A stretch of 64,000 nt of DNA from positions 434,001 through 498,000 of the forward strand of contig CP159477.1 in assembly GCA_042140185.1 (NCBI GenBank). Reading direction: 5' to 3'. Below the pieces are notes generated by a model. It worked only from the letters and a program-made list of their open reading frames with translations, was not told the DNA's origin and did not search any database. A program made the position numbers and the translations under genes. How positions within the stretch are numbered: the stretch's first letter is position 1; every line of letters starts with the position of its first letter. The stretch comes from JANSXG01 sp024743075. Lineage in GTDB: Bacteria > Planctomycetota > Phycisphaerae > Phycisphaerales > UBA1924. Positions 7,318 through 15,098 of this stretch are shown here, piece after piece.

Positions 7318-9192
7318 TTACTCGACGTCCTTGCCCTCAACAACATCGGTTACGGACGGTGCTTCGTGAGCGTCGCTTTCGGCCTTCATCCGTTTGAAGT
7401 AGTCACGGTACGCGCGCATCGCCTGGGAGCCGAACACGACCATGATCGGGATGTTCACCACGAGCATGACGCCGAGCCCGAGCGTCGTCCACATATCGAG
7501 TTCGGTGTCGGTGCCGATGATCGCTCGCTTGGAGTCGCCGGATCCGAAGATCGGCATCGCGAGGATCGTTGTCAGCAGGATCAGCAGGGAGTAGATGATC
7601 TTGTAGACAAACACCGCCGGAGCCGCCGACTTCTCGCCGTGCGTTCCGAAGAAGTAGTACACGCCCTGCTCGCCGTAGTAGGACCACGAGATCATGGTCG
7701 ATACCGCGAAGAGCCAGGCGGCGATCGAGACGAGCCACATGCCCAGGCCCGGGGTCACCCGGTCGAACGCGTACGCCGTCATCGATGCTCCGGCGTAGTC
7801 GCCGTAGAGGCCCAGGTCCGGATCCCCGCCGCCTTCGGGCTCTCGGAAAAATGGCTTCATCTCCGATTCGAGCGTGCCCCAGTTGGCGATCCATTCACCA
7901 TCGACGCGCTCCACGGTCGCGGTGATCTTGCGGAGATCTCGACCGGTGTCTTCGCTCGCGTCCGCGGCGACAACGAAGAAAATGGTCTCGCCTTCACGCC
8001 AGCCCGCCTTGCCCTCCTCGGTGCGTCGAATCTTCTTGTCGTCCTCGTTCAGATCGGGGAGCGGGGGGGTTTCGAGCGTCCAAGTGTTCTCGATCGGCTC
8101 GCCAGCGTCGTTTGTCGCTTGGACAACCGCGACTTGCGAGGCGTCCGTGAATTGCGCTTCCGAGCCGCGGTTGTACGCTCCGGAGGAGAGGATCACGAGC
8201 GCCGTCAGCGTGCAAACCACGATGGTGTCGATGAACGGCTCAAGGCCAGCGACGATGCCCTCGCGAACTGGCTCGTCGGTCTTCGCCGCGGAGTGGGCGA
8301 TCGGGCTGGAGCCCTGACCGGCTTCGGAGGAGAACAGGGCTCGCTTGACGCCCCACATCGCGGCGTAGGCGAACGTGCCGCCGAGGAACGCGCCGACCGG
8401 GGCCGCGTCAGCGCCGCCGAGGAAGGCCGGCAGGCCGCTGCGGACGATCAGGGCGAGCATGCCCGGGATCGCGTCGATGTTGACGATGAGCACATAGAGG
8501 GCTGCGAGCACGTAGATCGCGCACATGAGGGGGACGATCCGTCCGGCCACCGCGCCGATGCGTTTGATGCCGCCGATGATGACCAGCGCGACCACGACCG
8601 TCAGAATGATGCCGGTAACAACCTGCGGGATCTGGAAGTACGTGAAGGTGATGTCGGCGACGTTCCAGGCCTGGAACATGTTGCCGCCGGTGATCGCGGA
8701 GATGATCAGCGTGACCACGAAGAGGCCGCCGATGATCGAGCCGAGCGGGCCGAGGCCCCATTTGGCGAGCCCCTTCTTGACAACGAACATCGGCCCGCCG
8801 TGCGGGTTCTCGGGATCGTCGGTGTTGCGATAGAGCATGGACTGCGTGACTTCGGTCATCTTCAGCGACATGCCGAGCAGACCGATGACCCACATCCAGA
8901 ACACGGCGCCGGGGCCGCCGAGCGCGACCGCGACCGCGACGCCGGCGATGTTGCCGAGGCCGACCGTTGCGGAGAGCGCTGCGGACAGCGCCTGGAAGTG
9001 GTTGATCGCGCCGGGATCATTTTTGTCGTCGAACTTGCCCCGGACGATCGCGACGCCGTGCGTCAGCGCCCGGTACTGGCCGAAGCCGGACCAGATCGTG
9101 AACAGCAGGCCGACAGCCAGCAGCGCGTACACGGTGTAGTTCGAGAAGAGAATCCCGTTGAGGGAATTGACAAAACCTTCGATGGCGTCCAT
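7318..9192 (-). CDS. Alanine/glycine:cation symporter (AGCS family) with a large soluble insert
   Basis: This is an inner-membrane Na+ or H+ symporter for small neutral amino acids. Family signatures are the SATVGLGNIAGVAVAVALGG motif near residue 95, GPMFVVKKGL, FSSEAGQGSSPIAHSAAKT near residue 290 and the late SWSYYGEQGVYYFFG segment. The protein has 624 residues, whereas typical members have about 450-500. The excess is a polar, charged insert of about 115 residues (roughly 338-455) that follows the helix ending LVILSSGAY and precedes GASMTAYAF. A GGAGG Shine-Dalgarno lies upstream of the ATG at 9192. The insert probably faces the periplasm or the cytoplasm as a small domain. I do not recognise it. 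Confidence 0.9.
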   Translation of the reverse strand: MDAIEGFVNSLNGILFSNYTVYALLAVGLLFTIWSGFGQYRALTHGVAIVRGKFDDKNDPGAINHFQALSAALSATVGLGNIAGVAVAVALGGPGAVFWMWVIGLLGMSLKMTEVTQSMLYRNTDDPENPHGGPMFVVKKGLAKWGLGPLGSIIGGLFVVTLIISAITGGNMFQAWNVADITFTYFQIPQVVTGIILTVVVALVIIGGIKRIGAVAGRIVPLMCAIYVLAALYVLIVNIDAIPGMLALIVRSGLPAFLGGADAAPVGAFLGGTFAYAAMWGVKRALFSSEAGQGSSPIAHSAAKTDEPVREGIVAGLEPFIDTIVVCTLTALVILSSGAYNRGSEAQFTDASQVAVVQATNDAGEPIENTWTLETPPLPDLNEDDKKIRRTEEGKAGWREGETIFFVVAADASEDTGRDLRKITATVERVDGEWIANWGTLESEMKPFFREPEGGGDPDLGLYGDYAGASMTAYAFDRVTPGLGMWLVSIAAWLFAVSTMISWSYYGEQGVYYFFGTHGEKSAAPAVFVYKIIYSLLILLTTILAMPIFGSGDSKRAIIGTDTELDMWTTLGLGVMLVVNIPIMVVFGSQAMRAYRDYFKRMKAESDAHEAPSVTDVVEGKDVE

Positions 9193-9372
9193 AGCGTGCG
9201 CTGCCTCCTCGGTCGATCACGCGGGGTTCAGATTTCCGCCACATCATGGGCGATACCGGCAATTTACGCAATTCTCATGCTCGGTCGGTCATACTCACGA
9301 GATTGCGAGTGAGAGCCGTGCCGGAGCCGAACTCTCTATCATGCGCCTCGCTCTCTTGAGGACCAGCCGACC

Positions 9373-10389
9373 ATGCCGAAGATCGTCATCGATCCGACCA
9401 TTACACGACAGGAGACCGACGGATTCGCGTTCCCGCTCGGGGTCTACCCGGTCGAGCCGCTGAAGCCGATCAGCGGCTACACCGCGGAATTCGAGTCCGC
9501 CGACGGCGATAACGAGGCGGACTGGGAAGAGTGGCCCGACCGGTTCATGTTCGATGTCATGGTCACCGGGCAGAGACTTCGCTCGCTGTGCAAGCTGCTC
9601 TTCAGCTTCCTGCCCGGAAGGGTCTACCCCATTCTCGATGTGCTGGGCAACGACGCGTATCGCGAGATCGACCCGTACATCGCGTACGAGCTTGTCGGCA
9701 TCGAGCGGTTCCTCGACGGTGTGATCCACTTCGAAGACTGGCTGTTCGAGGACGGTCTGGTCGGCTTCGGAGCGATGAGCATGAACCCGTTTCTCTATGT
9801 GTTCGTCGATGAGCACAAGGCCGTGACCATCCGAGCGGGGCTCGACCTCAAGGACCGCATCGAACGATCGCTCGGAGCGTTCGATCTCTCGCCGGTCAAG
9901 GAGTTAACCGGCGTCGATTCGGTTGCCCACGAGCATCGCGGCGTGCTCGCGCCGTTTCAGCAAGACGGTTCATCGGAGCCGTCGCCGCTCGTCGCCGAAG
10001 AGATCGTCGAACGCCTCACCGACAGTTGGATGCTGCAGCTCAACATCGACCCGCGCACGAACGTGGACGATCAGGGCAGGGACCTTGGCCACACCGCTTG
10101 GCACATGGTGGCCCGCTGCTTCGCCGAGGAAGACTCCGAACCGGCCGTCGCGGACATCATCGCTGTCGCGGACTGCATCGAGAACGCTGAGGCAGTGGCG
10201 GTAAAGGCCGTCGCCGAGTCGCCGGAGGCGCCCGGCCGACCCTCCAACGGCTGGCTGGAAGTCCAATTGCCGATCTGTGACCGGATCACGCCCAAGCACG
10301 CTGCGGAAATGCTCGGGAAGTCTGAAGAGGTGAACCTCGACGCCGAGGCGATTCTCAGAGTGGCGTGGTCGGCGGCTCCGAAGCCCTGA
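9373..10389 (+). CDS. Conserved-looking hypothetical protein
   Basis: This soluble protein has 338 residues, no signal peptide, no transmembrane segment and no motif I recognise. It is rich in Asp/Glu and aromatic residues (for example FEDWLFEDGLVGFGAMSMNP), and the composition and codon use match the neighbouring genes, so it is very probably real. It starts 181 bp from the divergent symporter and ends 6 bp from the convergent anti-sigma gene. Upstream there is a TCTTGAGGACC stretch 5-15 bp before the ATG that can act as a ribosome-binding site. No function is proposed. Confidence 0.65.
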   Translation: MPKIVIDPTITRQETDGFAFPLGVYPVEPLKPISGYTAEFESADGDNEADWEEWPDRFMFDVMVTGQRLRSLCKLLFSFLPGRVYPILDVLGNDAYREIDPYIAYELVGIERFLDGVIHFEDWLFEDGLVGFGAMSMNPFLYVFVDEHKAVTIRAGLDLKDRIERSLGAFDLSPVKELTGVDSVAHEHRGVLAPFQQDGSSEPSPLVAEEIVERLTDSWMLQLNIDPRTNVDDQGRDLGHTAWHMVARCFAEEDSEPAVADIIAVADCIENAEAVAVKAVAESPEAPGRPSNGWLEVQLPICDRITPKHAAEMLGKSEEVNLDAEAILRVAWSAAPKP

Positions 10390-10395
10390 GCCTGT

Positions 10396-10839
10396 TCACG
10401 ATGGCCTTTTATAGACCATCGTGACGCGGTTGCCTCGCTCGTTGTACGAGACGTCGGTCATATAGGCGTGGATGAGCATGACGCCCCGCCCGGACGGCAG
10501 TTCGAGACGGTCGTCGTCCGTCGGATCCGGCAGGGATTCAGGGTCGAAGCCTGCGCCCTGGTCCTCCACGGAGATCACGACGCGATCCGGTTCGACCGTC
10601 CACTCGACATCCACATGGAGATCCGGCTTGGACTTGTTGCCGTGACGGAAGGCATTGGAAATCGCCTCCTCGAGCACGAGTCGGAGAGCGAACTCACTGG
10701 CTCCGGGGTACTCGTGGGCCGAAACCGCTTCGAGGACTTCGTTCTGCACAGCGGGCAGGTCTTCCGGGAACCGATGCAGGCGGACCGACGCCTTCTGGCG
10801 GGGCGAGGGACGCTGGTTCTCTGCGGGCCCATCGGACAT
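10396..10839 (-). CDS. RsbW/SpoIIAB-like anti-sigma serine kinase
   Basis: This is a 147-residue GHKL-type ATP-binding protein of the partner-switching family, which binds either a sigma factor or a STAS antagonist and phosphorylates the latter. The N box (ALRLVLEEAISNAFRHGN), the G1 box (VEDQGAGFDPESL) and the G2 region (SGRGVMLIHAYMT) are all present. The start is the ATG at 10839 (MSDGPAENQ). The frame stays open to 10956 but the extension is Pro/Arg-rich and unlike the family. It lies 79 bp downstream of the STAS gene on the same strand, and the two are presumably one operon. No cognate sigma factor or phosphatase gene is adjacent. Confidence 0.85.
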   Translation of the reverse strand: MSDGPAENQRPSPRQKASVRLHRFPEDLPAVQNEVLEAVSAHEYPGASEFALRLVLEEAISNAFRHGNKSKPDLHVDVEWTVEPDRVVISVEDQGAGFDPESLPDPTDDDRLELPSGRGVMLIHAYMTDVSYNERGNRVTMVYKRPS

Positions 10840-10918
10840 CAGACGGTGCGCTCCCGTGTGGTGATGCGGATAGTGTCGAGGAGAGGTCGCGGCGTTGGGG
10901 GCAGAGCCCCACCCCGGA

Positions 10919-11278
10919 TCAGGCGAAGCTCTCCATGGCCTCGTCGCGAGACTCATGGATATCGAACAGCTTGTTCAGCTTCGTGATCATGAAGACCTCG
11001 TAGATCTGCGGATCGATGTTGGCGAGGCGAAGCTGGCCGCCCTTCTGCTTCAGGCGGTTGTGGATGGTGATCAGCGTGCCGAGCGCCGCCGACGAGAGGT
11101 GATCCACGTTGGAGAAACTGATGAGCAGCTTCGGCCGCGCGTCGCCATCGATGATCTCGGATATCTCCTCACCGATGCGCTGGATGTTCGCCTCGTCGAG
11201 GATGTTCCGGTCGACAAACTCGACCTGCGTGATGCCGTCTTCCTTGCGGACTCGCAGTCGTGACTCGCTCGATGCCAT
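10919..11278 (-). CDS. STAS-domain anti-anti-sigma factor (SpoIIAA/RsbV-like)
   Basis: This 119-residue protein consists of one STAS domain. The loop before helix 2 reads FSNVDHLSSAALGTL, which contains the serine pair phosphorylated in SpoIIAA/RsbV homologues. When unphosphorylated it would sequester the downstream kinase and free the target. It is the first gene of the two-gene partner-switching unit. A GGAGA-type ribosome-binding site precedes the ATG at 11278. The target of the switch (sigma factor, kinase or secretion regulator) is not visible here. Confidence 0.87.
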   Translation of the reverse strand: MASSESRLRVRKEDGITQVEFVDRNILDEANIQRIGEEISEIIDGDARPKLLISFSNVDHLSSAALGTLITIHNRLKQKGGQLRLANIDPQIYEVFMITKLNKLFDIHESRDEAMESFA

Positions 11279-11339
11279 AGCAGCCGGTCTCCTTCTTCGC
11301 CCAGTTTAGCAGGGTTGGCCGGAGTTGTTGCCGGACAAT

Positions 11340-11368
11340 GGAAAAGGCGGACCGTGTGGTCCGCCTTG
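11340..11368 (-). terminator. Hairpin terminator for the secretin gene
   Basis: A perfect 10 bp stem (AAGGCGGACC, 11344-11353, with GGTCCGCCTT, 11358-11367) closes a GTGT loop. Read on the minus strand it is followed by TTTTCC, the expected tail for a transcript leaving the secretin gene that ends at 11396. Confidence 0.85.
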
Positions 11369-11395
11369 GAGGTGATCAGGTGGCCGATCCGAGGA

Positions 11396-14300
11396 TCAGT
11401 AGCTGAAGTTCGAGCGGAGTTGCTCGTTCAAGCCCGGGAAGGCCATTTCCTCTTCCTCGCCCTGCAGCAGGATGGTCGGCTTGATCAGGACGAGCAGGGT
11501 GAGTTCGGACTTGTCGGTCACGCGGTTGGTGAAGAAGCGGTTGATGAACGGGATCGAGGAGAGAACCGGCACGCCGACCTCCGACTCGGTTTCCGTCGTG
11601 ATCCGCTGGCCGCCGAGCAGGATGGTGCCCTTGTCGGGGATGGTCACACCGGTCTGGACGCGGGTCACCTGCACGATGGGCTGCTGGATGTCGGTCTCGG
11701 AGGTCACGACGCCGCCGGTGCCGCCGGTACCACCGACCTGAGCACTGATCGGTACGCCGACGATGTCTTCGATGACGGCGGTCGTCGCTTCGACGGCGAG
11801 GGTGACGTAGCGGCGGTCGGCCGACACCACACCACGCAGCAGGAGCGTGAAGCCTTCGGACGCGGTCGAGAGCGTCGGGTCGAAGGCGACCGACGAGGTA
11901 CCGACGACCGGCTGGAGGTCGGAGATGAACGCACGCTGGGTGGTCACCGACACGTTGGCGGTGCGACCGTTCGTGAAGGTCAGGCGGGGGGCGGTGAGCA
12001 CGACGCTGCGCCGGTCGGCCTGCGTCGCTTCCACGAGGAAGTCCACCTGGATGTCATCGAAGAACGTGCCGGCCACGCTGAGCGCGGGGCTCAGGGTCAG
12101 GATGTTCGAAGCGAACTCCGAACCGCTGAGGATGTTCGTCGCGAGCTGGTTGGAGTTGCCTTGCACCGGGACGATCGAGAAGCTGCCCTGAGGCACCGGA
12201 CCGGTGACGAAGTTCGCTTCGGGTTCGAAGACCGGGCCGTCGGGTGTGTCGAAGAAGCCGGGGGCGGTGCCGGTGAAGATCGGGCGGCCGTCCGCCGAGA
12301 TCGTCCCACCTGGGTTCGGCAGCGGCTGAACCGGGGCGCCGATATCAAGCCCGAAGGTCGCGTTGGCGTTGTCGTACTGCTGGTTGCGACCGTTGAAGTA
12401 CACGTCGAAGTCGAAACCGATCTGCTCGAAGAAATCCTGGCTGACCGTGAGGAAACGGCACTCGCAGGAGATCTGGATGTTGCGGATCTCGCGGAGCTGG
12501 CGGAGCAGCGTGTTGATGTCGCGGTGGTTGCGGGCGGTGTTCGTGATGATCAGGTTGCCGTTCAGGTTCTGAACGATGCCCGTGTCGCCACCGTTGTCGC
12601 GCCAGCCGTCGAAGTCGACCGCGGTCTGGATGATCTCGAGCAGGTCGCGGAGGTTGTCGGCTTCCTGACCGCCGGGTCCGTCGCCGTCATCATCGGGGTT
12701 GTCGAAGATGCCGCCGCCGCCACCGCCGCCGCCGCCCTGACCGCCCTGGTCGAGCACGTCGTCGATGTCGAGGTCGGGCACGTTGGCGTAGTCCGGGATC
12801 TCGAAGACGAGGTCGCGAACATCGTAGATAACGATGAAGGTGCGCCGACGGAGGTCGCGATCAGAAGCGATCACGACGATGCCGTCCTGGACGGCCCAGC
12901 CGGCGCGGTCGAAGTCGTCGGGGCTGATCTTCTCAAGCACGCGCTCGAGGATGACGCGGGCCGGCACCTCGTTGAGCTGCAGGTCGACCGGGGTGTCGCG
13001 ATCGATGCCGATGTCCGCGAGGGAGTCCCAGTCGACGTCGATGTTGAGGTTGGTGACGGTCGCGAGGAAGTTGAAGACGCTCTCGGCGGTGTCGTTGTTG
13101 AAACGGGCCGGGATGCGGCGGGTGTTGAGCGTGGCGAGCACGCGACGATCGACTTCGGTGTCGACGTATGCGTCGCGCATGCCGCGGCGGAAGCTGATCT
13201 CGGGCCAATCATCGGGGTAGTCGAGGACGCCGCCGGGGATGATGGTTCCCTCGTACATCCGGAGCGATTCTTCGCTGAACGAGATGGCCCGTTCGCGCTC
13301 GATTTCGCGGTACTCGCGGTAGATGATGATGTCGCGGAGGACATCGCTCATCAGCAGCGCGGTGGGGTTGTTGGGATCGATGAAAAGGATTTCCTCAACG
13401 ACCTCGAGGGCCTCTTCGTACTTCTTTTCGGCCTGCAGCGAACGCAGGCGGTCGAGGCTTTCCGAAACGCGCGCTGCGCGTTCTTCCTGAGTGCGGTCTT
13501 CGGCGGCCTGGCGATCGCGCTCGAGGTTCTCGGCCTGGGCGGCGATCTCGGCGAGGCGGATCTCTTCGCGGCGGGTCTCAAGACGCTGCTGGGCGTTCGA
13601 AATCTGGCCGAGGCGCTCCTGGTACTCGGCTTCGCCGAAGTAGCCGTTGTTGTAACCGGACTGCCAGCGGAGGCGTGCTTCGGCGATCGCGATGTTCGCG
13701 GCCTCGATGTCGCCTTGCGCGATCGCCGAGTTCGCGATCTCCAGAAGGTTGGTGACCTCGGTCTGGATCTGACCGCGGATGATGCGGCGGGTGGCCTCGA
13801 CGTCGTCGAGGTCGCCCGGCTGGGCCGAGCCGATGAGCTGATTGGCTTCGCGGCTGCGTGACTCGATGCGGGCGAGCTCGTCGTCGTTGAGCGCACGCAC
13901 GGTCGTCGTGCTGTTGAGGATCGCGGCGTAGGCGCGTGCGGCCTCGGCGTAGCGACCGGCTTCGAAGGCCGCGTCGGCCTGCGAGAGGGCCTGGAGAGCG
14001 GCGTTGCGCTGGGCCTGGCGGAGCAGGTCGTCGTCGCCGCCGTTGCCGTCCTGCGCGCTGCTCGCGAGAGCAGCGAACTCGGTCGCGGCCTTGGCGGTCG
14101 AGGCCGAGATCGCCCCGAGAGCGACCTCGTCGCTCGCGATCGGGCCGTTGTCGCGCTCGATGTCGGCGATCCGCATCCGCATGCGGTTCAGCGTGCGCTG
14201 CTCGGATTGACCGAGACGCAGGCCGAGTCGGTCGATTGCTTCGACACCGGCCTTCGCCGACGCGTAGTTACCGTTCTCGAGGTCCTGGTACGCCTGCAGC

Positions 14301-14776
14301 AGGGTGCTGTCGACGGTCGAGGCGACCTCGTGGCGACGCATCGCGATCTGATCGAGCAGTTCGCTCGCCGGAGCGCGTTCGGTCATCGTCACATCACGCG
14401 AGCGGAGCACGGCGTTGGCCTGGCGCTCGGCTTCGCGGAGATTGTCGGTCTCGAAAGCGTGCCGAGCCTTCTGAAGGCTGATTTCGGCGCGGCTCATCGA
14501 GCGCATCATCGCGTCGACTTCGCCGAGGAGGATCAGCGCGTCGGACCGGACGTCCTGCGACTCGGTGTTGCGCCGGATGGACTCGAGCAGTTCGCGTGCT
14601 TCGATCACCCGTCCGGCTTCCTTGAGCGAGCGTGCCGTCGCGAGGGAGTCGCTGCCGATCGCCGCGTCGGAGGAACCGGCGCTCGATGCGAGCGCTGCGG
14701 GGGTCAGGGAAGCGGCGGTGAGCGTGGCGGTCAGAGCCGCCAGGGCACACGCGGATCGAAGGATCGTGGTTCGCAT
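11396..14776 (-). CDS. Large outer-membrane secretin with an N-terminal TPR/coiled-coil region
   Basis: This 1,126-residue protein starts at the ATG at 14776 with a GGAGA ribosome-binding site and a clear signal peptide (LAALTATLTAASLTPAALAS). Residues of about 30-500 are helical, TPR-like and coiled-coil sequence (SLKEAGRVIEARELLE; RRNAALQALSQADAAFEAGRY-type repeats, then a charged EERAARVSESLDRLRSLQ helix). Residues of about 560-770 resemble STN/N-type secretin domains, interrupted by a polyglycine linker near 680. The C-terminal part is a secretin barrel: a QVDFLVEATQADRRSVV-type strand, the TGVTIPDKGTILLGGQ motif and GVPVLSSIPFINRFF, the canonical PD00 secretin signature. It would form the outer-membrane channel of a type II-like or type IV pilus system. 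No other secretion gene lies beside it. Confidence 0.88.
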   Translation of the reverse strand: MRTTILRSACALAALTATLTAASLTPAALASSAGSSDAAIGSDSLATARSLKEAGRVIEARELLESIRRNTESQDVRSDALILLGEVDAMMRSMSRAEISLQKARHAFETDNLREAERQANAVLRSRDVTMTERAPASELLDQIAMRRHEVASTVDSTLLQAYQDLENGNYASAKAGVEAIDRLGLRLGQSEQRTLNRMRMRIADIERDNGPIASDEVALGAISASTAKAATEFAALASSAQDGNGGDDDLLRQAQRNAALQALSQADAAFEAGRYAEAARAYAAILNSTTTVRALNDDELARIESRSREANQLIGSAQPGDLDDVEATRRIIRGQIQTEVTNLLEIANSAIAQGDIEAANIAIAEARLRWQSGYNNGYFGEAEYQERLGQISNAQQRLETRREEIRLAEIAAQAENLERDRQAAEDRTQEERAARVSESLDRLRSLQAEKKYEEALEVVEEILFIDPNNPTALLMSDVLRDIIIYREYREIERERAISFSEESLRMYEGTIIPGGVLDYPDDWPEISFRRGMRDAYVDTEVDRRVLATLNTRRIPARFNNDTAESVFNFLATVTNLNIDVDWDSLADIGIDRDTPVDLQLNEVPARVILERVLEKISPDDFDRAGWAVQDGIVVIASDRDLRRRTFIVIYDVRDLVFEIPDYANVPDLDIDDVLDQGGQGGGGGGGGGIFDNPDDDGDGPGGQEADNLRDLLEIIQTAVDFDGWRDNGGDTGIVQNLNGNLIITNTARNHRDINTLLRQLREIRNIQISCECRFLTVSQDFFEQIGFDFDVYFNGRNQQYDNANATFGLDIGAPVQPLPNPGGTISADGRPIFTGTAPGFFDTPDGPVFEPEANFVTGPVPQGSFSIVPVQGNSNQLATNILSGSEFASNILTLSPALSVAGTFFDDIQVDFLVEATQADRRSVVLTAPRLTFTNGRTANVSVTTQRAFISDLQPVVGTSSVAFDPTLSTASEGFTLLLRGVVSADRRYVTLAVEATTAVIEDIVGVPISAQVGGTGGTGGVVTSETDIQQPIVQVTRVQTGVTIPDKGTILLGGQRITTETESEVGVPVLSSIPFINRFFTNRVTDKSELTLLVLIKPTILLQGEEEEMAFPGLNEQLRSNFSY

Positions 14777-15098
14777 GCGAGTCTCCAAAGGATCGCTTTG
14801 TTTGGGGCGTTCGAGTCGCCTCGTACGCCCGTCGACTGGGTACAGAAGGTCAGGCTCCAGCATCCGATCTGAAGCCGCGGAGCCGGGCCCGCTATCGTCC
14901 TCCGGAAGCGGCTCGCGACTTTGTCTCGCGCACCGTTCGCTACTCGAAGAACGATTGGCGGAACATACCGGCCACCTTTTGGCGACGCAACCGCTCGGAT
15001 GTTCCCCAAATTCTGACGAGACTTGCACTTTCGAACCCGTTTCGCCGCGGTTGCGCGCGCCGGCGCGGCCTCGGGCGCGACCCGGTAGGCTGGGTGCC
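14777..15098. other. Divergent intergenic region, secretin/priA
   Basis: This 322 bp stretch separates the divergent secretin and priA starts. It must hold both promoters. I see no convincing -35/-10 pair, no hairpin and no small gene in it. Open frames crossing it are extensions of the neighbouring genes with non-coding composition. Confidence 0.5.

Noticed and set aside
7366..9312. 648-codon plus-strand open frame opposite the alanine symporter
   Set aside because: Antisense shadow of a well-supported membrane transporter, with no recognisable domain. The same holds for the minus-strand frames at 1117-2118, 43838-44785 and 57388-59118.
11315..13861. Very long plus-strand open frame (848 codons) opposite the secretin gene
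   Set aside because: It is an antisense frame created by high third-position GC. It has no ribosome-binding site, is rich in Asp/Glu/Val/Arg as antisense frames here are, and the minus-strand secretin is clear.
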